A stretch of 31,688 bases of DNA, taken from NCBI GenBank assembly GCA_964562175.1, contig CAZLRV010000021.1:1-31688 (forward strand). Reading direction: 5' to 3'. Shown here one piece after another: positions 8,260 through 16,309 of this stretch. Below the pieces are notes generated by a model. The model worked only from the letters and a program-made list of their open reading frames with translations. It had not been told where the DNA came from and searched no databases. This DNA comes from CAZCJU01 sp964562175 (GTDB lineage: Bacteria > Bacillota > Clostridia > Oscillospirales > CAG-272). A program made the translations under genes and the position numbers. Numbering within the stretch: position 1 is the stretch's first letter; each line of letters begins with the position of its first letter.

Positions 8260-8703
8260 TCACAGAAATTGCAGTAGGTTATTTATGCTTTGCTCATGGA
8301 AGGTTATGACATTTTCGGTGAGTGTGAGTGTATCGGCAGATGCGTTTGCGTTTGATGAAACGGCTTTTTTCATATCGGTTATTCCCATTACGGAGCCGTT
8401 TATCATAAGCTGTGCGATCTTACTGTCTGTCGGGTCCTTTGCCGTTTCCTTTGCTATACCGAATTCCGCGGGGAGCTTTTGCATAAGCGTTGCGTCCTTA
8501 GGTGAGATATTCAACTGCATTAGGCGAGCTGTGGCATCGGATACGAAGCTTTGGTACGAGGTGAGCTGTGATGAAAGCGTGTTTTTGAAGTCTTGGTTAT
8601 TAACCTTGGGCAAAAGCTTGGCAATTGCTTCGACTCCCATTTTAGATGAGCTGTATATATCTTGGAGCAACAGCTCGTTATGGTCTTGAGTATTGTTTTT
8701 CAT
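8260..8703 (-). CDS. Small helical protein, possibly ferritin-like fold
   Basis: A 147-residue cytosolic protein predicted to be almost entirely helical. The spacing of its amphipathic segments (residues about 5-35, 38-65, 85-112 and 120-147) would suit a four-helix bundle, as in DUF2383-type or spore-coat CotF-like proteins. This is a resemblance only; I see no conserved metal-binding Glu/His pairs that would make it a functional ferritin. The RBS AGGCGG lies nine bases before the ATG, within the 3' arm of the hairpin at 8707-8743. The gene is the last in the minus-strand series and ends at the shared terminator. Confidence 0.6.
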   Translation of the reverse strand: MKNNTQDHNELLLQDIYSSSKMGVEAIAKLLPKVNNQDFKNTLSSQLTSYQSFVSDATARLMQLNISPKDATLMQKLPAEFGIAKETAKDPTDSKIAQLMINGSVMGITDMKKAVSSNANASADTLTLTENVITFHEQSINNLLQFL

Positions 8704-8706
8704 AAT

Positions 8707-8743
8707 AAAATACCGCCTTTTTTATTATTATCGGCGGTATTTT
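8707..8743 (-). promoter_or_regulatory. Hairpin that sequesters the Shine-Dalgarno of the 8260 gene
   Basis: On the minus strand AAAATACCGCC (8743-8733) pairs perfectly with GGCGGTATTTT (8717-8707) around a 15-base AT-rich loop. The 3' arm contains the GGCGG that should recruit the ribosome to the ATG at 8703. The element starts ten bases after the vanY-like stop codon. It may be a weak terminator, a translational gate, or both. Confidence 0.65.
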
Positions 8744-8753
8744 GCTTATTTAT

Positions 8754-9644
8754 TCAATTCGCTTTAAGATATTCCGTATATTCCTCAAGGCACATACCGA
8801 GGCTTTGCATTTGCGTTGCGTGATATCTGCCGACAAAGCGGAAATGCCACGGCTCAAATACGATCTTCGTTATCGGGTGAGGCTCCTTCATATCGTTCTC
8901 GTTTTCGGGAAAACGAAGAATGAAGCCGAATTTCGCACAGTTTTCCGCAAGCCACTTTGCTTCGAATTTTTCCGCAAACTCCTGCTTTGCCGAGCCGAGA
9001 TTATGCATATCACAGCAAAGCCCTGTTTGATGCTCGCTTGTGCCGGGCAGACACGTGTCCTTAAGCACTATCTTTTCGGCATCCTCGCGGCTCAGACTCT
9101 TGTCCTTATCCATTTCCTTTTGAGTATAGACGTTGAACAGATACGCCTGACGTGCGTAGCTTCTGTAGCCGCTCGTTACGGTAACGTCCTTACAGCCCTC
9201 AGCTCTCGCCTCGATAAGAAAGGCTTCAAGTGCTTTTTCTGCGCAAAGCACCATTTGCTGGGTGTCTCGTCCGTCCTTCCTCGTGTCTACAACGTCTGTA
9301 AGGTCGTCGGGGATATAATCCTCTCCTATGGGGTTATCGGCGTTTACCAAAATGATATATTTGTCTTTGTCCTCGGGGTCTATATATTTTTCATACTCCG
9401 AAATATCGGTCTTATACTCAAATGCGTTTTTGTCATAGACGGGCTTTGTGACAGCCGGCTCCGTGTCGGGAGCTGTTGTCACTGCTTCGGTCTGCTCCTC
9501 TGTTGCAATGTCCGGTGTCTGTTGTGTGTCCGATGAGGTCGTGTCGGTTTGCTCGGGACTGCCCGTTATCTCCGAATTTGATGAACAGGAGGATATGAGC
9601 AGAACGGAGGCGGCAAGCAGTGATAAAAGCCTTATTTTATTCAT
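8754..9644 (-). CDS. D-alanyl-D-alanine carboxypeptidase lipoprotein, VanY/M15B family
   Basis: A 296-residue lipoprotein with lipobox LISSC (C20), then a Thr/Glu-rich linker to about residue 70 and an M15B zinc peptidase domain. The zinc site is visible: H205 and D212 in SEHQTGLCCD, and E264 and H267 in FEPWHFR. Members trim the terminal D-Ala from peptidoglycan stem peptides outside the membrane; when paired with vanHAX-type genes they support glycopeptide resistance. No such genes are nearby, so a housekeeping cell-wall role is more likely. The frame is open upstream to 9728, but the ATG at 9644 is chosen because GAGGGTG sits seven bases before it and a lipoprotein signal follows. The RBS overlaps the last codons of galE, suggesting translational coupling. 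Confidence 0.88.
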   Translation of the reverse strand: MNKIRLLSLLAASVLLISSCSSNSEITGSPEQTDTTSSDTQQTPDIATEEQTEAVTTAPDTEPAVTKPVYDKNAFEYKTDISEYEKYIDPEDKDKYIILVNADNPIGEDYIPDDLTDVVDTRKDGRDTQQMVLCAEKALEAFLIEARAEGCKDVTVTSGYRSYARQAYLFNVYTQKEMDKDKSLSREDAEKIVLKDTCLPGTSEHQTGLCCDMHNLGSAKQEFAEKFEAKWLAENCAKFGFILRFPENENDMKEPHPITKIVFEPWHFRFVGRYHATQMQSLGMCLEEYTEYLKAN

Positions 9645-9645
9645 A

Positions 9646-10662
9646 TTATTCACCCTCATAGCCGTGCGGATTTTTCGTTTGCCAGCGGTATGAGTCAACG
9701 CACATACGGTGCAGGTCGTATTCGGCACTCCAGCCTAAAAGGTCCATTGCCTTTGTCGGGTCGGCATACGATACGGCACTGTCGCCGGGGCGGCGAGCCT
9801 CTATGCGCATATCTATTTTATGACCGATAACGCTTTCGTATTCGCCGAGCAGCTCAAGGACGGAATAACCGTTGCCCGTGCCGAGGTTTACAGCCTCGAT
9901 GCCAGTGTTTTTACGTATATAGCCGAGTGCGGCAATGTGACCCCTTGCCAGATCGACAACGTGAATATAATCACGAACGCCGGTGCCGTCGGGTGTGTCG
10001 TAATCGTTGCCGTAAACATGGAGGTGCGGAAGCTGACCCGTCGCGACCTTTATTATATAAGGCATAAGATTGTTGGGTATTCCCCTCGGGTCCTCGCCTA
10101 TAAGTCCGCTCTCGTTTGCACCGATGGGGTTGAAGTAACGGAGCAGGACGACACTCATATCGCTATCGGCACGGCAAATGTCCTCAAGCATATATTCTAT
10201 CATCAGCTTGGTTTGACCGTAGGGATTGAGTGCATGACGGGGAGCATCCTCTTTTATCGGAACGCTTTCGGGTACGCCGTAAACGGTAGCGGAGGATGAA
10301 AATACAAATCTCTTACAGCTGTGTTTTTTCATTGCGCCGAGCAGATTAAGCGTGCTTATGAGATTGTTGTTGTAATATTTCAACGGTTGTGCCACACTCT
10401 CGCCGACCGCTTTATAGCCGGCAAAGTGTATTACCGATTCGATGTCGCACTCCTCAAATATTTTTTCCACGCTCTGCTCGTCGGTGATATCGACGTTGTA
10501 AAATTTAATATCCTTTCCGCATATCAAACGGATACGGTCGAGAACCGCAGGCGTGCTGTTGGAAAAATTATCGGCAATGACGATATCCTCTCCCGCACGG
10601 CACAGCTCAACGACGGTATGCGAGCCGATATAGCCCGCACCGCCTGTCACCAATACAGCCAT
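9646..10662 (-). CDS. galE: UDP-glucose 4-epimerase
   Basis: It interconverts UDP-glucose and UDP-galactose with bound NAD, linking the Leloir pathway to cell-envelope sugar supply. The protein is 338 residues, the normal size. The Rossmann motif GGAGYIGSH lies at residues 7-15, the catalytic S..Y...K set is present (SSSATVYG, then YGQTK), and the family motif DYIHVVDLA is seen near residue 236. A GGAGG six bases ahead supports ATG 10662 over the in-frame ATG five codons upstream. Its ATG overlaps the TAA of the preceding nucleotidyltransferase gene by one base (TAATG), so the two are coupled. Confidence 0.95.
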   Translation of the reverse strand: MAVLVTGGAGYIGSHTVVELCRAGEDIVIADNFSNSTPAVLDRIRLICGKDIKFYNVDITDEQSVEKIFEECDIESVIHFAGYKAVGESVAQPLKYYNNNLISTLNLLGAMKKHSCKRFVFSSSATVYGVPESVPIKEDAPRHALNPYGQTKLMIEYMLEDICRADSDMSVVLLRYFNPIGANESGLIGEDPRGIPNNLMPYIIKVATGQLPHLHVYGNDYDTPDGTGVRDYIHVVDLARGHIAALGYIRKNTGIEAVNLGTGNGYSVLELLGEYESVIGHKIDMRIEARRPGDSAVSYADPTKAMDLLGWSAEYDLHRMCVDSYRWQTKNPHGYEGE

Positions 10663-11558
10663 TACATTTCCTCCCAAAGCTTTTTGGGATATATTCCGCT
10701 CGTTGAGGCACGGCGAAGGTATGAAACCACCGTGTCCCTGTCTTCACGATATGTTACGCCGTACCACCTTGCATCCGTCGAAAGCACCTTTACGCGGCAA
10801 AGCTTGCTGTCCATGGCGTTTTTAACGACGGTGGGCAGATATATCTCGCTCTTTAGCGGCTCGGCGGATATGTTATCGAGGAAGCTCTTGAATTCGTTTC
10901 TTATTATATCGAAAATATCCGGCGTGAAGCCCCAGCAGTTCATCGAAACGGGAGTGTTTTCATCAAGCGTGTGCCAGCTCTCGTTCTCATAATACTGTAT
11001 AACGGAGCCGTTACGCTTGATCTTTGTACGCTCGGTTATGTCCGTAAGCTCGCCGTTTTCGTTCGTATTGCATACACCGCGTGATACCGTGCCGTTTTCG
11101 GTCACGGTGTTCTTGAGCAGGTAATTTACCATGCAATAATCGCCACGCTCGGAGGTGCTTAAATACTTATATATTATCTCAAACGCCTGTGGGGAATAGA
11201 AATCATCCGAATTTATTACGGCAAAAGGCTCGTTTACAGACTTTTCGGCACATAATACGGCGTGCGCCGTACCCCACGGCTTTATTCTGCCCTCGGGGAC
11301 CGTATATCCGCTCGGTATATCGTTAAGCGATTGATATGCGTACTCTACCTCAATGCCCTTTATGCGTGAGCCTATCGTCTGCTCAAAGTCTTGCCTGTTT
11401 TCTTCTTTTATAACGAAAACGACCTTGGTAAAGCCTGCTCTTATCGCATCAAATACGGAAAAGTCAACTATAAATTCGCCGTGCGGGCCTACGGGATCTA
11501 TCTGCTTTAAGCCGCCGTAGCGTGAACCCATTCCCGCCGCCATTACAACGAGTGTCAT
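10662..11558 (-). CDS. Sugar-phosphate nucleotidyltransferase
   Basis: A 298-residue member of the NTP_transferase family, which makes NDP-sugars from a sugar 1-phosphate and an NTP. The N-terminal nucleotide-binding signature AAGMGSRYGGLKQ (residues 7-19) is complete, and the NSDDFY segment would hold the metal-binding Asp. It is not a typical GalU: length and internal motifs differ, and the substrate cannot be read from the sequence. The position directly upstream of galE, with a one-base stop/start overlap, suggests UDP-glucose or a related nucleotide sugar for envelope polymers. The RBS AAGGT precedes the ATG, and guaB ends 18 bases upstream. Confidence 0.8.
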   Translation of the reverse strand: MTLVVMAAGMGSRYGGLKQIDPVGPHGEFIVDFSVFDAIRAGFTKVVFVIKEENRQDFEQTIGSRIKGIEVEYAYQSLNDIPSGYTVPEGRIKPWGTAHAVLCAEKSVNEPFAVINSDDFYSPQAFEIIYKYLSTSERGDYCMVNYLLKNTVTENGTVSRGVCNTNENGELTDITERTKIKRNGSVIQYYENESWHTLDENTPVSMNCWGFTPDIFDIIRNEFKSFLDNISAEPLKSEIYLPTVVKNAMDSKLCRVKVLSTDARWYGVTYREDRDTVVSYLRRASTSGIYPKKLWEEM

Positions 11559-11576
11559 TATACTTACCTTCTTTTA

Positions 11577-13052
11577 TTACGAATTGGTGCTGTAGTTGGG
11601 TGCTTCCTTGGTGATGCTTATATCGTGAGGATGTGACTCACGCAAGCCCGCATTGGTTATGCGGACAAACTGTCCATGCTCACGCAGATATTCGATATCC
11701 GCCGCACCGCAGTAGCCCATACCGGAGCGAATACCGCCGACGAGCTGGAAGACCGTATCGGAAAGACTGCCCTTGAACGGAACTCGACCCTCAACGCCCT
11801 CGGGAACGAGCTTCTTCGCATTCGTCTGAAAATATCTGTCCTTTGAACCCTTATCCATTGCCGCAAGCGAGCCCATGCCTCTGTACACCTTGAAGCGTCT
11901 GCCCTGATATATTTCGCAATCTCCGGGGGATTCCTCACAGCCGGCAAACAGCGAGCCTATCATGATGACCTCTGCTCCTGCGGCAAGTGCCTTAACGCAA
12001 TCGCCCGAATATTTGATACCGCCGTCGGCAATCACGGGAATATCGTATTTCGCCGCCTCGCACGCCACGTCGTAAATCGCCGTTACCTGCGGAACACCGA
12101 TACCGGCTATGATTCTCGTTGTGCATATAGAGCCGGGGCCGATACCTACCTTGACCGCATCCGCACCGGCTTCGATAAGGTCGTGAGCCGCCTGAGCGGT
12201 GGCAATATTACCGGCAATGAGCTGGCAATCGGGATAAGCCGCCTTAACACGTCTTACCGCCTCGCCTATGCCGTGCGAATGACCGTGTGCCGAGTCAAGC
12301 ACGAGTACGTCCGCACCGACTGCCAAGAGTCTGCCGGCACGCTCGACCACATCGGGCGTTGCGCCTATTGCCGCACCGCAGAGCAGTCTGCCCGCAGAGT
12401 CCTTTGCGCTGTTGGGGTATTTCGATGCTTTTTCGATATCCTTTATTGTGATAAGTCCCGTAAGTCTGCCGTCGGCATCGACGAGAGGGAGCTTTTCTAT
12501 TTTATGATGCCTTAAGATCTCCTGCGCCTGCTCAAGCGTCGTGCCGCGGGGGGCGGTCACGAGGTCTTCCCTTGTCATTACCTCGGATATCTTCATGCTG
12601 TGGTCATCGAGAAAACGCATATCTCTGTTGGTGATGATACCTACGAGCTTTTTGTCCTCGTCGCATATCGGCACACCGGATATACGATATTTTCTCATAA
12701 GGTCGTCTGCTTCGTAAACGTAATTATCGGGTGAGAGATAGAAGGGGTTTGTTATAACACCGTTCTCCGAACGCTTTACACGCTCGACTTCATCCACCTG
12801 ACGGTCTATCGTCATATTTTTGTGAATGATACCGATACCGCCCTCACGTGCAATGGCTATTGCAAGCTCCGCTTCAGTTACCGTATCCATAGCGGCGGAC
12901 ATAAGCGGGATATTAAGACGTATCTTCTTTGTCAGGCGAGTGCCGAGGCTTACCTCTGCGGGAAGCACGTCACTTTTTGCCGGAATGAGCAACACATCGT
13001 CAAATGTAAGCCCTTCCTTGTAAAATTTCTCGTTTGCATTACAATTAAGCAT
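11577..13052 (-). CDS. guaB: IMP dehydrogenase
   Basis: It oxidises IMP to XMP with NAD, the committed step of GTP synthesis. At 491 residues it is full length. The TIM barrel is interrupted by two CBS domains (about residues 98-210), and the catalytic loop GIGPGSICTTR places the nucleophile at C310, followed by the IADGGI phosphate-binding strand and the flap region. The RBS GAGG lies six bases before the ATG. A consensus promoter (13115-13143) gives a leader of about 55 bases with no sign of a purine riboswitch. It is the first gene of a probable guaB, nucleotidyltransferase, galE, vanY-like operon. Confidence 0.97.
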   Translation of the reverse strand: MLNCNANEKFYKEGLTFDDVLLIPAKSDVLPAEVSLGTRLTKKIRLNIPLMSAAMDTVTEAELAIAIAREGGIGIIHKNMTIDRQVDEVERVKRSENGVITNPFYLSPDNYVYEADDLMRKYRISGVPICDEDKKLVGIITNRDMRFLDDHSMKISEVMTREDLVTAPRGTTLEQAQEILRHHKIEKLPLVDADGRLTGLITIKDIEKASKYPNSAKDSAGRLLCGAAIGATPDVVERAGRLLAVGADVLVLDSAHGHSHGIGEAVRRVKAAYPDCQLIAGNIATAQAAHDLIEAGADAVKVGIGPGSICTTRIIAGIGVPQVTAIYDVACEAAKYDIPVIADGGIKYSGDCVKALAAGAEVIMIGSLFAGCEESPGDCEIYQGRRFKVYRGMGSLAAMDKGSKDRYFQTNAKKLVPEGVEGRVPFKGSLSDTVFQLVGGIRSGMGYCGAADIEYLREHGQFVRITNAGLRESHPHDISITKEAPNYSTNS

Positions 13053-13114
13053 ATTCGACCTCTTTCTTTATCTTATTTATAATACTATAACAAAATTATG
13101 GTTATTAAGAGTAT

Positions 13115-13143
13115 ATTATACACCCTATGTGGGCTTTTGTCAA
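13115..13143 (-). promoter_or_regulatory. Consensus sigma-A promoter for guaB operon
   Basis: On the minus strand, a perfect TTGACA (13143-13138) and a perfect TATAAT (13120-13115) are separated by 17 bases. The -35 box lies in the loop of a GGGCTTT/AAAGCCC inverted repeat (13131-13137 with 13149-13155) at the end of the upstream pfkB-family gene. Confidence 0.9.
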
Positions 13144-13189
13144 GGCGTAAAGCCCCGATATTGTGAAAAAAATATGTAAACAGTCGCCG

Positions 13190-14125
13190 TCAGCTCAAGC
13201 TTACACCGCTATTTTCGATAAGCTCGGTTATCGCACGCAGAGTAGGCACGGATTGAACGTCCCCGCGCTTGCCCATGGCAAGAGATGCTGCGGCGTTTGC
13301 TATGCAAGCGGCTTGGCGAATATTGTCCGTCTTTATGTGGTCGGCACACAGCACCGCTCCGAAGACCTCACGTCCTGCGGCTGTATCGATGCCGGAGGTG
13401 GGGAATGGGGATATTATTTCGTGATACATACCGTCGTATATGAAAGCTCCGCGCTCGGACATACGTATCACGTAATATCTTGCATCGTAAAGACGCGAGA
13501 GGGCAATGCAAGCCGGAAGGCATTTTTCATAAAGCTCAACGCCCATGCCGCAATAATTATACACCTCGTCCTCGTCGAGGATAAAGACCTCAAGGTGCGG
13601 CAAAAGCCCGGGATGAAGCGAGGGCTTTGACCTGCAGGGCTGATAATATATCGGTATATCCTGCCTCTTTGCCTCCGATGCGGCGTAGAGGACAAGCTCG
13701 TCGGGCAGGGACGAGGTTATATAAAGAGCATCGGGGTAGGAGGTAAATGCATTTTCTATATCCTCCTTGGACAGGCTGTCAGAGCAGGCGGGAAAACGCA
13801 GTGTGCGTCTGCCGCCGTCTTCCTCATTCATTGAAATGATGATACCGGTCTTGCCCCTCTGAACGCATTCAACAAAGCGTGTGTCGATACCCTCCGAGGT
13901 AAGAAAAGCCTTCAATCGCTCGCCCTCTCTGTCGTCACCGACCTTTGAGCAAAGAATACAGCTCGAACCGTATCTTGCAATGGCGAGCGATGCACTTGCC
14001 GTCGCACCACCGGGGTAAACGTAATAATTTGTGCCTACGCTTTCGCCGCCCACCGAGGGCAGAGTCGGGAAAAAAGTATGCGTAACGGAGTAAACACCGC
14101 CTATTGTCAGTATTCTGTCATTCAT
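13190..14125 (-). CDS. PfkB-family sugar kinase-like protein with altered catalytic motif
   Basis: A 311-residue ribokinase-fold protein. The N-terminal PfkB signature (YPGGATASASLAIARYG, residues about 37-53) and the NEEDGGRRT strand are present. The second signature, normally DT.GAGD.F with the catalytic base Asp, reads DTAAGREVF: the Asp is replaced by Glu or Arg depending on gap placement, and the anion-hole glycines are disturbed. The protein may be a weak kinase, may use Glu as base, or may be a non-catalytic binder. An RBS AAAGGA lies about 11 bases from the ATG, and a lone TATAAT lies at 14157-14152 upstream with no clear -35. It is transcribed in the same direction as guaB, which has its own promoter. 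Confidence 0.75.
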   Translation of the reverse strand: MNDRILTIGGVYSVTHTFFPTLPSVGGESVGTNYYVYPGGATASASLAIARYGSSCILCSKVGDDREGERLKAFLTSEGIDTRFVECVQRGKTGIIISMNEEDGGRRTLRFPACSDSLSKEDIENAFTSYPDALYITSSLPDELVLYAASEAKRQDIPIYYQPCRSKPSLHPGLLPHLEVFILDEDEVYNYCGMGVELYEKCLPACIALSRLYDARYYVIRMSERGAFIYDGMYHEIISPFPTSGIDTAAGREVFGAVLCADHIKTDNIRQAACIANAAASLAMGKRGDVQSVPTLRAITELIENSGVSLS

Positions 14126-14286
14126 TTTCAGCTGTATCCTTTCATATTTATATTATACCTATTATTATCATATCACATTTTTGTCGATTTGTAAACAGAT
14201 TTTTCGAACATTACGACAAAAAAATGCGATTTTCGGCGAAAAATCTGTCGGCGGTGCTTGCTTTAAGCTTTTTTCGGGCTTAATAC

Positions 14287-14315
14287 TTGACAAATGAGCA
14301 AAAAAGTAATATGAT
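14287..14315 (+). promoter_or_regulatory. Consensus promoter for flavoprotein gene
   Basis: TTGACA (14287-14292) and TATGAT (14310-14315) are separated by exactly 17 bases. The start codon at 14351 would follow a leader of about 30 bases. Confidence 0.88.
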
Positions 14316-14350
14316 AAATAAAAGTGATCATAGAAAAAAGGAGAAATAAT

Positions 14351-14962
14351 ATGAGCAAGGTTTTGTTGATAAACGGAAGCCCTCACGAGCATGGCTGTAC
14401 CTATACCGCATTGTCCGAGGTCGGTGCGGCTCTTGAGAGGGAGGGGCTGGAATACGAGATATACCACATAGGTACAAAGCCCATGTCGGGCTGTATCGCT
14501 TGCCGAAAATGCTCCGAGCTGGGACGGTGCGTTTTCGATGACGGAGTGAACGAGCTTGCCGCAAGGCTTGAAGAGTTCGACGGGATCGTTGTCGGCTCAC
14601 CCATATATTACGCCGGACCGTCGGGACAGCTGTGCGTATTTCTTGACCGACTTTTCTATTCTTCAGGCAAAAAGCTCAGAGGCAAGCCGGCGTGCTGTGT
14701 TGTCAGCTGTCGCAGAGGCGGCGCAAGCTCCGGCTTTGACAGATTGAACAAGTACTTTACCATATGCAATATGCCCGTTGTGCCGTCGCAATATTGGAAT
14801 CAGGTTCACGGCTCGTGCCCCGAGGACGTTTTGGCAGACGAAGAGGGACTTCAAACCATGCGTACACTCGGCAAAAATATGGCTTGGATGATACGCTCGC
14901 TTAAAAAATCGGATGCACCGATGTATGAAGCACCCATAAGAACGAATTTCATTCGCAGATGA
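14351..14962 (+). CDS. NADPH-dependent FMN reductase / iron-sulfur flavoprotein family
   Basis: A 203-residue flavodoxin-fold protein. The FMN phosphate loop GSPHEHGCTYTAL (residues about 8-20) and the GSPIYYAGPSG flavin-binding segment are clear. A cysteine cluster C-IA-C-RK-C (about residues 46-52) matches the compact motif of iron-sulfur flavoproteins, so a 4Fe-4S cluster is possible if a fourth cysteine (C60 in GRCVF) joins. Such proteins shuttle electrons or reduce small molecules in anaerobes. The ATG at 14351 is preferred over an in-frame codon at 14324 because AAGGAG lies seven bases ahead. It is monocistronic, convergent with serA and ends in a strong hairpin. Confidence 0.85.
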   Translation: MSKVLLINGSPHEHGCTYTALSEVGAALEREGLEYEIYHIGTKPMSGCIACRKCSELGRCVFDDGVNELAARLEEFDGIVVGSPIYYAGPSGQLCVFLDRLFYSSGKKLRGKPACCVVSCRRGGASSGFDRLNKYFTICNMPVVPSQYWNQVHGSCPEDVLADEEGLQTMRTLGKNMAWMIRSLKKSDAPMYEAPIRTNFIRR

Positions 14963-14971
14963 CAAAAGATC

Positions 14972-15006
14972 AAGCGGTGAGGTATTTTCACAATACCTCA
15001 CCGCTT
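14972..15006 (+). terminator. Strong hairpin at the end of the flavoprotein gene
   Basis: AGCGGTGAGGTATT (14973-14986) pairs perfectly with AATACCTCACCGCT (14992-15005) around a five-base loop. Only a short T-run follows (TTT, then GCC), so termination may rely on the very stable 14-bp stem. Confidence 0.7.
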
Positions 15007-15034
15007 TGCCGATATTAGATTATAATACACTCCA

Positions 15035-15069
15035 CTTCCCAAAAATGAAATAATATTGATTTTGGGAAG
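15035..15069. other. Inverted repeat between two terminators
   Basis: CTTCCCAAAA (15035-15044) pairs perfectly with TTTTGGGAAG (15060-15069) across a 15-base AT-rich spacer. It lies between the converging ends of the flavoprotein and serA genes and is not followed by a T-tract on either strand. Its role is unknown; it could be a decayed repeat element. Confidence 0.5.
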
Positions 15070-15082
15070 CGAGAATTATAAC

Positions 15083-15115
15083 AAAAAAGCGGTGGTAATA
15101 ATCCCACCGCCGTTT
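15083..15115 (-). terminator. Intrinsic terminator of serC-serA
   Basis: On the minus strand GCGGTGG (15110-15104) pairs with CCACCGC (15095-15089) around an eight-base loop, followed by TTTTTT (15088-15083). It lies about 20 bases after the serA stop codon. Confidence 0.88.
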
Positions 15116-15130
15116 TAATGTGCAAAATAT

Positions 15131-16309
15131 TTATTTGATGATATTGACTTTTATAACGCCGTCGATGTTGCGCACCGCTTCTACAACGGAGGAGGGAAGC
15201 TCGCCGATTATTTCAACGACGGTATAAGCATAGTCCTTCTTTGATTTATTGATAAGATTCTCTATGTTTATCTTCTCGCTTGATACTGCGGACGATATCT
15301 TTGTGAGCATACTCGGTATATTCTTGTGGAATACACACATACGGTAATCGCCGCTGTGAGGAAGCACGACATCGGGGTAGTTTACACTGTTCTTTATGTT
15401 TCCGCATTCGAGGAAGTCTATAAGCTCGTGTGCCGCCATCATTGCACAGTTGTCCTCGCTCTCCTCGGTGGATGCGCCGAGGTGCGGTATCGCAATGACA
15501 CCGTCCATACCCGCCGTTCTTGCGTTGGGGAAGTCGGTAACGTATTTCTTTACCTTGCCTGTTTTCAGAGCATTCTCCATTGCATCGTCGTCAACGAGAA
15601 GGTCACGTGCGAAGTTCATTATCACAACGCCGTCCTTCATCATAGATATCGCACGTGCATCTATCATGCCCTTTGTCGAGGTCTTGGGATCGTCGCTGTC
15701 TATGAGCGGAACGTGCAGGGAGATGAAGTCGCAATCCTTATATATTTCCTCACGGGTCTTTACGTGGTGTATCTCTTTATTAAGTCTCCACGCCGCATCG
15801 ACAGAGATATACGGGTCGCAACCGTAAACATCCATGCCGAAATGGCGTGCGAGGTTTGAGAGCGGGCCGCCTATCGCACCCAGACCGATAACGCCGAGCT
15901 TTTTGCCCATCAGCTCGTGACCTGCGAATTTGCTCTTGTTTTTCTCAACGCTCTTTGAAATATCGGGGTCGGACGAATTTTCCTTTACCCATTCGATACC
16001 GCCCACAACATCACGGGAGGCAAGAAGCATACCGGCGATCACAAGCTCCTTTACCGCATTTGCGTTTGCTCCGGGCGTATTGAAAACTACGATGCCCTCT
16101 GCCGCACAGCGGTCTACGGGTATATTGTTTACGCCCGCACCGGCACGTGCTATTGCCTTGAGGTTCTTGTCAAACACCATATCGTGCATGGCGGCGGAAC
16201 GCACCATTATCGCATCGGGGCTTTCCACCTCGTCGCCTACGGTGTATTTATCGTCGAATATCGCCGTTCCGCATTTTGATATTTTATTGAGTAATTTTAT
16301 CTTGTACAT
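15131..16309 (-). CDS. serA: D-3-phosphoglycerate dehydrogenase
   Basis: It oxidises 3-phosphoglycerate to 3-phosphohydroxypyruvate with NAD, the first step of serine synthesis. At 392 residues it has the catalytic and Rossmann domains (GLGAIGGPL near 144-152), active-site Arg in NFARD, His in IPHLGASTEES, and a C-terminal ACT domain (about 320-392) that would bind serine for feedback control. The catalytic Glu expected after the DVF segment in E. coli SerA is not evident, since the stretch reads TDFPNARTAG; I believe such DFPN variants are common in this branch. Its ATG directly follows the serC stop codon, and its GGAG ribosome binding site lies within the end of serC. Confidence 0.93.
   Translation of the reverse strand: MYKIKLLNKISKCGTAIFDDKYTVGDEVESPDAIMVRSAAMHDMVFDKNLKAIARAGAGVNNIPVDRCAAEGIVVFNTPGANANAVKELVIAGMLLASRDVVGGIEWVKENSSDPDISKSVEKNKSKFAGHELMGKKLGVIGLGAIGGPLSNLARHFGMDVYGCDPYISVDAAWRLNKEIHHVKTREEIYKDCDFISLHVPLIDSDDPKTSTKGMIDARAISMMKDGVVIMNFARDLLVDDDAMENALKTGKVKKYVTDFPNARTAGMDGVIAIPHLGASTEESEDNCAMMAAHELIDFLECGNIKNSVNYPDVVLPHSGDYRMCVFHKNIPSMLTKISSAVSSEKINIENLINKSKKDYAYTVVEIIGELPSSVVEAVRNIDGVIKVNIIK

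Noticed and set aside
8754..9644. A vancomycin-resistance cluster
   Set aside because: Only a VanY-like peptidase is present; there is no vanH, vanA/B-type ligase, vanX or linked vanRS.
9820..10992. Plus-strand ORFs of 159 and 223 residues opposite galE and the nucleotidyltransferase
   Set aside because: They mirror the codon pattern of the genuine minus-strand genes and lack RBS and motifs.
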